Source: Janthinobacterium lividum
Lineage (GTDB): Bacteria > Pseudomonadota > Gammaproteobacteria > Burkholderiales > Burkholderiaceae_D
Assembly: GCF_011601275.1 (NCBI RefSeq)
Contig: NZ_JAAOLY010000009.1
Location: forward strand, 186,001 to 250,000
Direction of reading: 5' to 3'
DNA length: 64,000 bases
In this document: positions 44,111 through 53,527 of the stretch, one piece after another
Numbering within the stretch: position 1 is the stretch's first letter
Layout of the letters: the number at the start of each line of letters is the position of its first letter
Notes under the pieces: generated by a model
Databases searched by the model: none
Told to the model about the DNA's origin: nothing
What the model saw: only the letters and a program-made list of their open reading frames with translations
Translations under genes and position numbers: made by a program

Positions 44111-45514
44111 GTGAAGCATAAAGTAAATAATATCCACTTTGTCGGCATTGGCGGCAGCGGCATGAGCGGCATCGCCGAAGTGCTGGTCAACCTCGGCTAC
44201 AAGGTGTCGGGCTCCGACCTGGGCAGCAATGCGGCGACGCAGCGCCTGGCGAGCCTGGGCGCGACCGTCATGCTCGGCCACGCGGCCGAGAACATCGGCG
44301 ACGCCGATGCGGTGGTGACGTCGGGCGCCGTCCCGCAAGACAATCCGGAAGTGGCGGCCGCGCGCGCGCGCAAGATTCCGCTGGTGCCGCGCGCCGTGAT
44401 GCTCGGCGAGTTGATGCGCCTGAAGCGCGGCATTGCGATTGCCGGCACGCACGGCAAGACGACGACCACCAGCCTCGTCGCCTCCGTGCTGGCGCAGGGC
44501 GGTCTCGACCCGACTTTCGTCATCGGCGGCCGTTTGACCAGCGCTGGCGCGAACGCCAAGCTGGGCTCGGGCGACTACCTGGTGGCCGAAGCCGATGAAT
44601 CGGACGCCTCGTTCCTGAACCTGACGCCGATGATCGAAGTGATCACGAATATCGACGCCGATCACATGGACACCTACGAGCACGATTTCGAAAAGCTCAA
44701 GCAGGCCTTCGTACAGTTCACGCACCGCTTGCCGTTCTATGGCCGGGCCATGCTGTGCATCGACGATCCGCACGTGCGCGCCATCATCCCGTCCGTGACC
44801 AAGCCGGTCACCACCTACGGCTTCGCGGAAGACGCGCAAGTGCGCGCCATCAATGCGCGCGCCATGGGCCTGGAAATGCACTTCACCGTGCTGCAGGAAG
44901 GCTATCCGGATCTCGACGTGGTGCTGAACCAGCCCGGCATGCACAATGTGCAGAACGCCTGCTCGGCCATTGCCATCGCACGCGAGATCGGCATCGCCGA
45001 CAGCGCCACCCAGCAGGGCCTGGCCGAGTTCTCCGGCGTGGGCCGCCGCTTCACGCGTTATGGCGACGTGGCGCTGCCGAACGGCGGCAGCTTCGCCCTG
45101 GTCGACGATTTCGGCCACCATCCTGTGGAAACGGAAGTGACCCTGGCCGCCGCACGCGCCGCCTATCCGGGCCGCCGCCTCGTGCTGGCGTTCCAGCCGC
45201 ACCGCTACAGCCGCACGCGCGACCTGTTCGAGGATTTCGTCAAGGTGCTCGGTGCGCCCGACGTGCTGCTCTTGTCCGAAGTGTATGCGGCGGGCGAAGC
45301 GCCCATCGTCGCCGCCGACGGACGAGCGCTGGCGCATGCGCTGCGCGCGCGCGGCAAGATCGAACCGATTTTCGTCGAATCCATGAAGGACATGGCCGAC
45401 ACCATCATGAGCGTGGCGCGCGACGGCGACGTCGTGCTGACCATGGGCGCGGGCTCCATCAGCGGCATCCCGCAACAACTGACTACGTATCCATCCAACA
45501 CTGTAAAGGCCTGA
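44111..45514 (+). CDS. murC: UDP-N-acetylmuramate:L-alanine ligase MurC
   Basis: 467 residues; GTG start at 44111 with GAGG eight bases upstream. N-terminal Rossmann [21 protein letters not shown] loop [14 protein letters not shown], and [11 protein letters not shown]. Adds the first amino acid of the stem peptide. Ten bases after murG. Confidence 0.96.
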   Translation: MKHKVNNIHFVGIGGSGMSGIAEVLVNLGYKVSGSDLGSNAATQRLASLGATVMLGHAAENIGDADAVVTSGAVPQDNPEVAAARARKIPLVPRAVMLGELMRLKRGIAIAGTHGKTTTTSLVASVLAQGGLDPTFVIGGRLTSAGANAKLGSGDYLVAEADESDASFLNLTPMIEVITNIDADHMDTYEHDFEKLKQAFVQFTHRLPFYGRAMLCIDDPHVRAIIPSVTKPVTTYGFAEDAQVRAINARAMGLEMHFTVLQEGYPDLDVVLNQPGMHNVQNACSAIAIAREIGIADSATQQGLAEFSGVGRRFTRYGDVALPNGGSFALVDDFGHHPVETEVTLAAARAAYPGRRLVLAFQPHRYSRTRDLFEDFVKVLGAPDVLLLSEVYAAGEAPIVAADGRALAHALRARGKIEPIFVESMKDMADTIMSVARDGDVVLTMGAGSISGIPQQLTTYPSNTVKA

Positions 45515-45515
45515 T

Positions 45516-46484
45516 GTGAACCAAGCTTCAGCTATCGATGTAAAACAATTGGGCAAGGTCGGCGTCCTGTTCGGCGGCAGCTCGGCCGAGCGCGAAGTGT
45601 CGCTGATGTCCGGCACGGGCGTGCTGGCCGCGTTGACAAGCCGCGGCGTGGACGCGCACGCGTTCGACACGGGCGAACGCAGCCTGGCCGAACTGGCCGC
45701 TGAAAAATTCGACCGCGTCTTCATCGCGCTGCACGGCCGCTTCGGCGAAGACGGCAGCCTGCAGGGCGCGCTGGAGCAGCTGGGCATTCCTTACACGGGC
45801 AGCGGCGTGATGGCTTGCGCGGTGGGCATGGACAAGATTTACACCAAGATGATCTGGCTGATGCATCAACTGCCGACGCCGAAGTACGCGGTGCTCGATG
45901 ACAGCTCCGACCTGGCCAAGGTCGCCGTGGAACTGGGCTTGCCGCTGATCGTCAAGCCGCCGCATGAAGGTTCGAGCATCGGCATCACGACGGTCAACGA
46001 AGTATCGGCCTTCCAGGCGGCTTACGACATCGCCGCTGGTCTCGATGATTCGGTGCTGGCCGAGGAATTCGTCAAGGGCCGCGAATTCACCGTCGCGATC
46101 CTGGGCAAGGGTGCCACGGCGCGTGCGCTGCCGCCGATCGAGATCGTCGCGCCGCAAGGCAATTACGATTACCAGAACAAGTACTTCACGGACGATACGC
46201 AGTATTTCTGCCCGCCGCAGCTGGATCAGGCGATCGTGGCGGAGATGGAACGCATCGCCGTGGCCGCCTACCGCGCCCTCGGCTGCGAAGGCTGGGGACG
46301 TGTGGATGTGCTGATGCGCGCGGCCGACAGCAAGCTGTTTTTGCTGGAAGTCAATACCTCGCCCGGCATGACGGGGCACTCGCTCGTGCCGATGGCGGCG
46401 CGCGCGGTGGGCATCAGCTATGAAGACCTGTGCCTGGAAATCGTCGCTGGCGCGCGTCTGAAAATGCACAAGGGACAGCACTGA
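45516..46484 (+). CDS. ddlB: D-alanine:D-alanine ligase DdlB
   Basis: 322 residues; GTG start at 45516, one base after the murC stop. ATP-grasp enzyme: [19 protein letters not shown] at the N-terminus, [29 protein letters not shown], and [18 protein letters not shown] near the end. Provides D-Ala-D-Ala for MurF. Confidence 0.96.
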   Translation: MNQASAIDVKQLGKVGVLFGGSSAEREVSLMSGTGVLAALTSRGVDAHAFDTGERSLAELAAEKFDRVFIALHGRFGEDGSLQGALEQLGIPYTGSGVMACAVGMDKIYTKMIWLMHQLPTPKYAVLDDSSDLAKVAVELGLPLIVKPPHEGSSIGITTVNEVSAFQAAYDIAAGLDDSVLAEEFVKGREFTVAILGKGATARALPPIEIVAPQGNYDYQNKYFTDDTQYFCPPQLDQAIVAEMERIAVAAYRALGCEGWGRVDVLMRAADSKLFLLEVNTSPGMTGHSLVPMAARAVGISYEDLCLEIVAGARLKMHKGQH

Positions 46485-46485
46485 T

Positions 46486-47298
46486 ATGTGGCATGACGCT
46501 AAAAGCCTCAATACGACTGCCAACGGCTTGCTGGCCGCGGTTCTGGTCGTGTGCGTGGCCGCCGGCGTCTGGTGGGTGTCGCAGCGTCCCATGTTCGACC
46601 TGCGCACGATCAAGGTGGAAAGCGCGGACGACAAGGGCCTGCGCCACGTGAATTACCTGACCCTGCGCAGCGGCACTCTGGGCCGCATCAAGGGCAATTT
46701 CTTCACGACCAACCTGGAAAGCGTGCGCGGCGTGTTCGAATCGGTGCCCTGGGTACGCCGTGCCAGCGTGCGGCGCGAGTGGCCGAACCAGCTGATCGTG
46801 GCGCTGGAAGAACACGAAGCGCTGGGCACCTGGGGCGAGGACGGACGCCTGTTGTCGGTCAAGGGCGACGTGTTTACGGCGAACGTGGCCGAAGCCGAAG
46901 ACGACCATGAATTGCCTGCGTTTGCCGGCCCCGATGGTAGCGAGAAGGAAGTGCTGGCGACCTATGTGCAGCTGGCGAAGTGGTTTGCGCCGCTGAAGAT
47001 GGTGCCGGAAACCTTGTCGTTGTCGAGCCGCTATGCGTGGACCGTGAAACTCGATAACGGCATGAGCGTGGCGCTGGGCCGTGAGCAGAATCATACGACC
47101 CTGAAGGCGCGGGTCGACCGGCTGGTGGGCATCTACCCGCAGCTGGCGAGCCGGCTGGAAAATATCGACACGATCGATATGCGCTACCAGAATGGCCTGG
47201 CGCTCAGTTCCGCCGGCCTGGTGATACCGGCCGAAGGCAAGGATGGCAAGCCAGTGATGAAGAAGAAAAATAGCAGTCCGATTAAAAAACCGACTTAA
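46486..47298 (+). CDS. ftsQ: Cell division protein FtsQ
   Basis: 270 residues. One membrane helix (about 12-32), then a POTRA domain beginning FDLRTIKVES (about 38-105) and a beta domain with NLESVRGVFESVPWVRRASV and EWPNQLIVALEEHEALGTW. Scaffold of the FtsQLB complex in the periplasm. Ends in a lysine-rich tail (MKKKNSSPIKKPT). Confidence 0.94.
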   Translation: MWHDAKSLNTTANGLLAAVLVVCVAAGVWWVSQRPMFDLRTIKVESADDKGLRHVNYLTLRSGTLGRIKGNFFTTNLESVRGVFESVPWVRRASVRREWPNQLIVALEEHEALGTWGEDGRLLSVKGDVFTANVAEAEDDHELPAFAGPDGSEKEVLATYVQLAKWFAPLKMVPETLSLSSRYAWTVKLDNGMSVALGREQNHTTLKARVDRLVGIYPQLASRLENIDTIDMRYQNGLALSSAGLVIPAEGKDGKPVMKKKNSSPIKKPT

Positions 47299-47343
47299 CC
47301 GAATACCCAATTAATTAATAGCCCAAAAAACTAGGCGAAAGAA

Positions 47344-48576
47344 ATGACAAAAGACGCGAAAAACCTGATCGTCGGCCTCGACATCGGCACCTCGAAAGTG
47401 GTGGCGGTGGTAGCCGAAGTGATGTCCGACGGGCGCCACGAAGTGATCGGGCTGGGCCAGCACGAATCGAAGGGCCTGAAAAAAGGCGTGGTGGTCAATA
47501 TCGAGGCCACGGTGGAGTCCATCCAGCGCGCGCTGGAAGAGGCCGAGCTGATGGCCGACTGCAAGATCCGCAATGTGTATGCGGGCATTGCGGGCAGCCA
47601 TATCCGCAGCTTCAATTCCAGCGGCATGGTGGCCATCAAGGACAAGGAAGTGACGGCGACCGACGTGGCGCGCGTCATCGAGACGGCAAAAGCGGTTAAC
47701 ATTCCGACCGATCAGCAATTGCTGCACACGGTGCCGCAAGAGTTCATCGTCGACAGTCAGGAAGATGTGCGCGAGCCTATCGGCATGAGCGGCATCCGCC
47801 TGGAGGTGAAGGTGCATATCGTCACCGGCGCCGTGTCGGCGGTGCAGAACATCGTCAAGTGCGTGCGCCGCTGCGGCCTGGAAGTGTCGGACCTGATCCT
47901 GCAGCCGATGGCGTCCGCCGATGCGGTGCTCACGCCCGACGAGAAGGAACTGGGCGTGGTGCTGATCGACATCGGCGGCGGCACGACCGATGTGGCGGTA
48001 TTTTCCGATGGCGCGATCCGCCATACGGCCGTCATTCCCATCGCCGGCGACCAGATCACCAACGACATCGCCATGGCCTTGCGTACCCCGACCGCGGAAG
48101 CGGAAGAAATCAAGATCCGCTATGGCGTGGCCAAGCAGGTCCTGGCCGACCCTGGCGAATCGCTGGAAGTGCCTGGCCTGGGCGACCGCGGCCCGCGCAA
48201 CCTGTCGCGCCAGGCGCTGGCGGCTGTGATCGAACCGCGCGTCGAGGAGCTGTTCGCCATGGTGCACCAGGTGGTGCGCGAATCCGGTTACGAAGGCGTG
48301 CTGTCGTCGGGCATCGTGCTCACGGGCGGCACGTCCATCATGCCCGGCATGGTGGAAATGGCGGAAGACATTTTCCTGAAACCGGCGCGCCTTGGCACGC
48401 CAGAGTATCGGGGCCAGCTGGCCGACGTGGTGCGCAGTCCGCGCTATGCCACGGTATTGGGCCTGCTGCTGGAAGCGAAGAAGCAATACCTGCGTGGCCA
48501 CATCGTGACGCGTCAGGACGGCTCGGTGAAGGCAGTCTGGCAGCGCATGAAGGAATGGTTTTTAGGGAATTTTTAA
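47344..48576 (+). CDS. ftsA: Cell division actin-like ATPase FtsA
   Basis: 410 residues. Actin/Hsp70 fold: phosphate loop GLDIGTSKVVAVVAE, second phosphate loop LIDIGGGTTDVAVF, and adenosine motif GIVLTGGTS. The C-terminal amphipathic helix (VWQRMKEWFLGNF) tethers FtsA to the membrane and so recruits FtsZ. 45 bases after ftsQ. Confidence 0.95.
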   Translation: MTKDAKNLIVGLDIGTSKVVAVVAEVMSDGRHEVIGLGQHESKGLKKGVVVNIEATVESIQRALEEAELMADCKIRNVYAGIAGSHIRSFNSSGMVAIKDKEVTATDVARVIETAKAVNIPTDQQLLHTVPQEFIVDSQEDVREPIGMSGIRLEVKVHIVTGAVSAVQNIVKCVRRCGLEVSDLILQPMASADAVLTPDEKELGVVLIDIGGGTTDVAVFSDGAIRHTAVIPIAGDQITNDIAMALRTPTAEAEEIKIRYGVAKQVLADPGESLEVPGLGDRGPRNLSRQALAAVIEPRVEELFAMVHQVVRESGYEGVLSSGIVLTGGTSIMPGMVEMAEDIFLKPARLGTPEYRGQLADVVRSPRYATVLGLLLEAKKQYLRGHIVTRQDGSVKAVWQRMKEWFLGNF

Positions 48577-48730
48577 GGGCATGATTTGCGCCCGGCAGTA
48601 CAGGTTTTTTGGCAGCATCGCAGGTACACACACATAACTTTATTTTATATTTAACCGCAGTTTTCAATCTCCAGTTCTCCTACCAATATGAGGCCTGGCG
48701 CTTGGAAACCGCATCTGATAGGAGCACATC

Positions 48731-49939
48731 ATGGAGTTCGATATGGTCGATAACACAGCTTTAGGTACCGTCATCAAGGTCGTCGGCGTCGGCGGTGCGG
48801 GTGGCAATGCAGTCCAACACATGATCAACAAAGGCATGTCGGGCGTGGAATTCATTGCCGCCAACACCGACGCACAGGCCCTGTCGACATCGAAGGCCCA
48901 CAACATCATCCAGATCGGCGATACCGGTCTGGGCGCCGGCATGAAGCCTGCCGTCGGCCGCCAGCTGGCCGAAGAATCGCGCGCGCGCATCGCCGATTCG
49001 CTGCGCGGCGCGCACATGGTCTTCATCGCCGCCGGCATGGGCGGCGGCACGGGCACAGGCGCCGCTCCCATCGTGGCCGAAGTGGCCAAGGAACTGGGCG
49101 CGCTGACGGTGGCCGTGGTCTCCAAGCCATTCTCGTACGAAGGCCAGAAGTGCATGGACATCGCCGACGAAGGCCTGGAACAGCTGTCCCTGCACGTCGA
49201 TTCGCTGATCATCATCCTCAATGAAAAACTGGAAGAGATCTATGAAGACGAAAGCATGCTGGAGTGGATGCAGCACGCCGATGATGTGCTCAACAACGCG
49301 GTGGCCGGCATTGCCGAGATCATCAACGTGCCTGGTCATATCAACGTCGACTTCAACGACGTGAAAACCATCATGGGCGAGCAGGGCAAGGCCATGATGG
49401 GTACGGCGACGGCTTCCGGCGTCGACCGCGCGCGCATCGCCGCCGAACAGGCTGTCGCTTCGCCGCTGCTGGACGGTATCGATCTGTCCGGTGCGCGCGG
49501 CGTGCTGGTCAACGTCACGGCCAGCCGTGGCTTGAAAGGTAAAGAGATCAAGGAAGTCATGGCTGCCGTGCGCGCGTTTGCCGCGCCGGACGCGTCGATC
49601 GCGCAAGGTATCGCCTACGACGACGCCATGGGCGACGACATCCGCGTCACCGTGGTGGCCACGGGCCTGGGCCGCGCCAAGAAAAATATCCAGTTGGTAC
49701 CGCAGCAAGTGCTGCGCACCGGTACCCACAACAGCCCGCTGACTCCGTCGGCTGCCATGGGTAGCGCGCAAGCGGCGACGACGACGGTTGGCGTGGCCAC
49801 GCCGGCGGCCGGTTTCGACGGCATGAAGGCGCCGGCGGTATGGCGCCGTGAATCGGCTTCCGAGCAAGTGCGCGCGATGGAAAAGAATGGCATGGAGACG
49901 TACGACATTCCCGCCTTCCTGCGCAAGCAAGCTGACTAA
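48731..49939 (+). CDS. ftsZ: Cell division tubulin homolog FtsZ
   Basis: 402 residues. GTP-binding signature GGGTGTG (about 104-110), VGGAGGNAVQHM at the N-terminus, and the T7 region NVDFNDVKTIM. The C-terminal linker is short, and ends in YDIPAFLRKQAD, the peptide bound by FtsA and ZipA. Ribosome site GATAGGAGC. The 155-base gap from ftsA may hold an extra promoter, but no clear one is visible. Confidence 0.97.
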   Translation: MEFDMVDNTALGTVIKVVGVGGAGGNAVQHMINKGMSGVEFIAANTDAQALSTSKAHNIIQIGDTGLGAGMKPAVGRQLAEESRARIADSLRGAHMVFIAAGMGGGTGTGAAPIVAEVAKELGALTVAVVSKPFSYEGQKCMDIADEGLEQLSLHVDSLIIILNEKLEEIYEDESMLEWMQHADDVLNNAVAGIAEIINVPGHINVDFNDVKTIMGEQGKAMMGTATASGVDRARIAAEQAVASPLLDGIDLSGARGVLVNVTASRGLKGKEIKEVMAAVRAFAAPDASIAQGIAYDDAMGDDIRVTVVATGLGRAKKNIQLVPQQVLRTGTHNSPLTPSAAMGSAQAATTTVGVATPAAGFDGMKAPAVWRRESASEQVRAMEKNGMETYDIPAFLRKQAD

Positions 49940-49963
49940 GGTGGTTTGATGTATGCACGGATG

Positions 49964-49992
49964 ACGGCGGCCTGAGGGTCGCCGTTTTTTTT
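49964..49992 (+). terminator. Terminator of the dcw cluster
   Basis: ACGGCG-N10-CGCCGT stem followed by eight T, 25 bases after the ftsZ stop. Confidence 0.85.
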
Positions 49993-50122
49993 GTCGGTTT
50001 TTGACTTTTGACTTTGCCTTTCCTGCCATTTTCTGCACAAATACGGCAAGTCAGGCATACTATCGCGCAGTGTCGGCATCATGCCGGCAGCATCCTCAAC
50101 CGACAGTACACAAGGAGTCAAC

Positions 50123-50629
50123 ATGACCATCAAGATCCGCGACACCCTGCCAGAAGGCACCCTGGCCGAATTCATCGAAAGCGAAACCGAAGGTTGCGCA
50201 CTGGGCCCGAACACGTTCAACGTGCAAGACCTGGTCAAGGGCAAGAAGATCGCCATCTTCGGCCTGCCAGGCGCCTACACCCCGACCTGCTCCGCACAGC
50301 ACGTGCCAGGCTACGTGCAGCACGCTGCCGACCTCAAAGCCAAGGGCGTCGATGAAATCTGGTGCATCTCCGTCAACGACGCGTTTGTGATGGGCGCCTG
50401 GGGCCGCGATCAGAAAGCCACCGGCGTCGTGCGCATGATGGCTGACGGCAATGCCGCCTACAGCAAGGCACTTGGCCTGGACGCCGATTTCTCCAAGCAC
50501 GGCATGGGCACGCGTTCGCAGCGCTACTCGATGCTGGTCGACAATGGCGTCGTGACGCAATTGAACGTCGAGCAAGGCGGCAAGTTTGAAGTGTCGAATG
50601 CAGAGACGCTGCTGGGCCAGCTGGCTTAA
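50123..50629 (+). CDS. Peroxiredoxin, Prx5-type
   Basis: 168 residues from the ATG at 50123, which has AAGGAG upstream. Thioredoxin-fold peroxidase: FGLPGAYTPTCSAQHVPGY contains the peroxidatic Cys in the PxxxTxxC motif; the later WCISVNDAFVMGAWGR is typical of the Prx5/AhpE-like group. No second conserved resolving Cys in the usual place, so regeneration probably uses glutathione/glutaredoxin. Cytosolic peroxide defence. Confidence 0.9.
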   Translation: MTIKIRDTLPEGTLAEFIESETEGCALGPNTFNVQDLVKGKKIAIFGLPGAYTPTCSAQHVPGYVQHAADLKAKGVDEIWCISVNDAFVMGAWGRDQKATGVVRMMADGNAAYSKALGLDADFSKHGMGTRSQRYSMLVDNGVVTQLNVEQGGKFEVSNAETLLGQLA

Positions 50630-50663
50630 GCCGAGTGCAGGCTGGGCAGGCCTGTGTCGGTCG

Positions 50664-50764
50664 CCGTAGGTCGTCTTAGCACAGCGTAAGCCGGCGTGCC
50701 GAGTTGTCATCCCGTTTGCTCCGGCATTGTTGGATTGCGCGCCGCGCGCTAATCCAACCTACGC
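50664..50764. repeat. Pair of inverted REP-like repeats
   Basis: Right unit (50722-50764), read on the minus strand, begins GCGTAGGTTGGATTAGCG and ends near AATCCAACAATGCCG, with hairpin TTGGATT/AATCCAA; it resembles the widespread extragenic GTAGG(T)xGGATTA...TAATCC repeat of proteobacteria. Left unit (50664-50701, CGTAGGTCGTCTTAGC...) is a degenerate copy in opposite orientation. Confidence 0.6.
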
Positions 50765-50770
50765 ATAAAT

Positions 50771-50797
50771 CAAAACGGCGCCATCGGCGCCGTTTTG
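50771..50797. terminator. Bidirectional terminator
   Basis: AAAACGGCGCC-atc-GGCGCCGTTTT between the convergent peroxiredoxin and methyltransferase genes. Confidence 0.88.
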
Positions 50798-50801
50798 ACG
50801 T

Positions 50802-51569
50802 TTACTGTACCGACGGTTTCGTTGCCTCGAACATGGCCGCATCGATGCTGAAGGAATAGTCGTCCTGCAGCGAGAAATATTTTCTCGCTTCCTCGGGCGC
50901 GCCATCGAACAGGTTGCGGATGGCCGCCACGCGCTCGTTCGGCGTGCGCATGCGCGCCACCCACTCGTCGAACTGCATCGTCAGCTTCCACACGCTGCGC
51001 AAGCTGTGCGTGAATCCCGCATTGTTGAATTTGGCGCCCCATTCGCAGGTGCGGTAGTCGCGCACGTGGGAAGCGTCGCGCAGCATTTCCACCGCCTGCA
51101 AGGTGCTGTCGTACAGGGCCGTTTTCGGCGCGACGATGTCGATCACGAGCAAGGTGCCGTTCGGGCGCAGCACGCGCCACGCTTCCGCGAGGGCAGCGGC
51201 CACGTCGTTCCAGTGGTGCGCGGAAAAGCGCGTGACGACCATGTCGAAGCTGGCGTCGGCAAACGGCAGGCGCGCCACGTCACCCTGTTGCGTGCTGATG
51301 TTGTGCAAGCCGCGCTGCGCCTTCGCGTGGTCGACGACGTCGAGCATGGGCTGCGCCAGGCCGTAGGCGACCACCGATTGCGCCACGGGAGCGACGGCGA
51401 AGCTGGCGTGGCCGGCGCCGCAGCCCAGGTCCAGCACCACCGGTTTGCCATGGCGGCGCGCGCATTCCTGCATCAGCACCAGGTCCGCGCCTTGCGCGTG
51501 TACGGCGCTGCTCAGGTAGGCATTGGCCGTCTTGCCAAATTGTTCGGTAACGACATCGTGCTGCTGCAT
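50802..51569 (-). CDS. Class I SAM-dependent methyltransferase
   Basis: 255 residues from the ATG at 51569, with AGGAG upstream. UbiE/Methyltransf_11 type: motif I VLDLGCGAGHASFAVAP (about 47-63), DVARLPFADASFDMV, and LRPNGTLLVIDIV. C-terminal region carries helices likely to bind a small substrate. Divergent from the XRE regulator 104 bases away, which probably controls it. Substrate unknown. Confidence 0.85.
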   Translation of the reverse strand: MQQHDVVTEQFGKTANAYLSSAVHAQGADLVLMQECARRHGKPVVLDLGCGAGHASFAVAPVAQSVVAYGLAQPMLDVVDHAKAQRGLHNISTQQGDVARLPFADASFDMVVTRFSAHHWNDVAAALAEAWRVLRPNGTLLVIDIVAPKTALYDSTLQAVEMLRDASHVRDYRTCEWGAKFNNAGFTHSLRSVWKLTMQFDEWVARMRTPNERVAAIRNLFDGAPEEARKYFSLQDDYSFSIDAAMFEATKPSVQ

Positions 51570-51673
51570 GGTTTTCTCCTGTTGATGGGTGAGTTCCTGC
51601 AGAATAGGGATAAAATTATCCTGTAACAAGACCATAACTTATACTGGTATATCTACTACCATGCATCCGTTCC

Positions 51674-52444
51674 ATGTCAAACAAACTTGCTGAATTCATC
51701 CGCGCCCGGCGCGAAGCCGTCACCCCCGCCATGGCTGGCTTGCCCGGTGGCGGGCGGCGGCGCACGCCCGGCTTGCGGCGCGAAGAGCTGGCGCAGCTGT
51801 GCGACGTCAGTCCCACCTGGCTGACGTGGCTGGAGCAGGGGCGGCCCGTATCGGCGTCGGCCAAGATGCTGGCCCGCCTGGCGCAGGTGCTGCAGTTGAG
51901 CACGGCCGAGCGCGCTTATCTGTTCGAGGTGGCCGACAAGCATGACCCCAGCCACGCGACAGGCGAGGGCGGGGGGCCTGCTGGCGCCGAACTGGCCGTC
52001 ATCGTGTCCGCCATCGACGCGCCCGCGTACGTCCTCGATCGCGCATGGAATGCCGTGGCGTGGAACGGCGCGGCGTCCACCTTGTTTGCGGGCTGGCTGC
52101 AGGCCGGGGAGGGCGCGCCGAACCAGCTGCGCTTCATGTTCCTGGACGCAGGCGCGCGCGATCTCGTCGTCGGTTGGCCCGAGCGGGCGCAGCGGCTGGT
52201 GGCGGAGTTCCGCGCCGATATCGGCCGGCAGGCGGACCAGGCGCCGCTGGCCGGCCTGATCGCGGAACTTACTGGCGCCAGCCTTGAATTTCGCCAGTGG
52301 TGGGGCGCGCAGCAGGTGCAGGGCCGAGATGGGGGCTTGCGCCAGTTCCAGCATGCGCAACAGGGGCTGCTGGTATTTAATCAGGTGACCTTGCACCTGG
52401 CGCGCCAGCATGACTTGAAACTGGTGATGCTGTTGCCTGTGTAG
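51674..52444 (+). CDS. XRE-family regulator with MmyB-like ligand-binding domain
   Basis: 256 residues. Helix-turn-helix (about 28-85: RTPGLRREELAQLCDVSPTW then WLEQGRPVSAS) followed by a MmyB-like C-terminal domain (about 105-256) with APAYVLDRAWNAVAWN and FMFLDAGARDLVVGW. In other bacteria this architecture represses an adjacent, often divergent, enzyme gene and senses a small, possibly fatty-acid-like molecule. Confidence 0.87.
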   Translation: MSNKLAEFIRARREAVTPAMAGLPGGGRRRTPGLRREELAQLCDVSPTWLTWLEQGRPVSASAKMLARLAQVLQLSTAERAYLFEVADKHDPSHATGEGGGPAGAELAVIVSAIDAPAYVLDRAWNAVAWNGAASTLFAGWLQAGEGAPNQLRFMFLDAGARDLVVGWPERAQRLVAEFRADIGRQADQAPLAGLIAELTGASLEFRQWWGAQQVQGRDGGLRQFQHAQQGLLVFNQVTLHLARQHDLKLVMLLPV

Positions 52445-52476
52445 TTGCTCCTTTGAAAATGTAAAACGGCCGCGCT

Positions 52477-52485
52477 TGTTATAAT
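52477..52485 (+). promoter_or_regulatory. Extended -10 promoter of the DMT transporter gene
   Basis: TGtTATAAT, a perfect extended -10. Transcription would begin around 52491-52493, which makes the first in-frame ATGs at 52490/52493 implausible as translation starts. Confidence 0.6.
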
Positions 52486-52534
52486 CGGCTTGATGGTTTG
52501 GCCTTGCCACACTGTCCTGGCTCCGGCCGTCGCC

Positions 52535-53452
52535 ATGATGACGGTCCCGCTCTTTCGCCAGGAGTCTGTCCTGATATCCCGCAATCCCAACCTGCGCAGC
52601 ATCTATGTGATGCTGGTCGCCGTCGCCATGTTTTCCCTGATGGACACGGCCATGAAGTTGCTGTCCGCCCATTATCCGCCCATGCAGGTGACGGCCTTGC
52701 GTGCGCTGTCCTCCTTGCCGCTCGTGTGCCTGTACCTGCTGTACCGCGGCGCCTTCAAGAACTTGCTGAAGGTGCGCTGGCCCCTGCACGTGCTGCGCGG
52801 CGCGCTGGGCGTGCTGATGATTACCCTGTTCGCGTATGGCTTGAAGCGCATGTCGCTGGCCGAGACGTATGCGCTGTTTTTTGTTGCCCCCTTGCTGATC
52901 ACGGTCCTGTCGGTTTTTATCCTGAAGGAAAAAGTGGACTTCGCGCGCTGGTGCGCCATCGCCGTGGGACTGCTGGGCGTGCTGGTGGCGCTGCGCCCCG
53001 ACGGCTCGGGCTTCTTTTCCCTGGCCGGGCTGGCCGTGCTGGGCTCGGCCGCCTGCTATGCCATTTCCGCCGTCACGGGCCGTATCCTGAGCCGCACGGA
53101 CGCCAGCGAAAGCATGGTCTTCTGGCTGATGGTGATGATGGCCGGCGGCGGCGTGGCCCTGTCGGCGCATGAGTGGGTGAGCATCCGCAGCGAAGACTGG
53201 TGGCTGCTGGCGGGCTTGTCGCTGAGTGGTTTCCTGGGCCAGCTGGCCATCACGGAAGCGTTTCGCCATGGCAAGGCCTCCAGCGTGGCGCCGTTCGAAT
53301 ACTCGGCCCTGGCCTGGGGCATGGCCCTGGACTGGATGCTGTGGCGCGCCCTGCCCGACGAATACACCTTGATCGGCGCGGCCATCATCATCGGCAGCGG
53401 CATTTACCTGGTGCGGCGCGAAGCCGTGCATGTGGAAAGCGAACATCCGTGA
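52535..53452 (+). CDS. DMT-superfamily (EamA) transporter
   Basis: Ten hydrophobic helices in two EamA repeats; about 305 residues from the ATG at 52535. Repeat 1 contains YPPMQVTALRALSSLPLVC and ALGVLMITLFAYGLKRMSLA, repeat 2 ends FEYSALAWGMALDWMLW. The start is uncertain: the ATG at 52535 lacks a ribosome site, while a good AGGAG (52560-52564) sits six bases before an in-frame CTG at 52571, which would give LISRNPNLRS as the N-terminus. Metabolite exporter by family. Confidence 0.85.
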   Translation: MMTVPLFRQESVLISRNPNLRSIYVMLVAVAMFSLMDTAMKLLSAHYPPMQVTALRALSSLPLVCLYLLYRGAFKNLLKVRWPLHVLRGALGVLMITLFAYGLKRMSLAETYALFFVAPLLITVLSVFILKEKVDFARWCAIAVGLLGVLVALRPDGSGFFSLAGLAVLGSAACYAISAVTGRILSRTDASESMVFWLMVMMAGGGVALSAHEWVSIRSEDWWLLAGLSLSGFLGQLAITEAFRHGKASSVAPFEYSALAWGMALDWMLWRALPDEYTLIGAAIIIGSGIYLVRREAVHVESEHP

Positions 53453-53515
53453 GGAACGGTTGTGGTATTTCTGGCGTGATCCATGCCGCACCGCAACGAA
53501 AATCCGGCAAATAGA

Positions 53516-53521
53516 TATAAT
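53516..53521 (+). promoter_or_regulatory. -10 element directly upstream of lpxC
   Basis: Perfect TATAAT ending seven bases before the lpxC ATG. No clear -35 and no Shine-Dalgarno sequence. If used, it would give an lpxC message starting at or next to the start codon. Confidence 0.4.
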
Positions 53522-53527
53522 CGACAG

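Noticed and set aside
48577..48730. Dedicated ftsZ promoter in the ftsA-ftsZ gap
   Set aside because: TTGGCA-like and TA-rich segments occur but no pair has acceptable spacing and sequence.
51677..53491. 604-codon minus-strand open frame across the XRE and DMT genes
   Set aside because: Antisense to two well-supported genes and full of Gln/His repeats; a GC-bias artefact.
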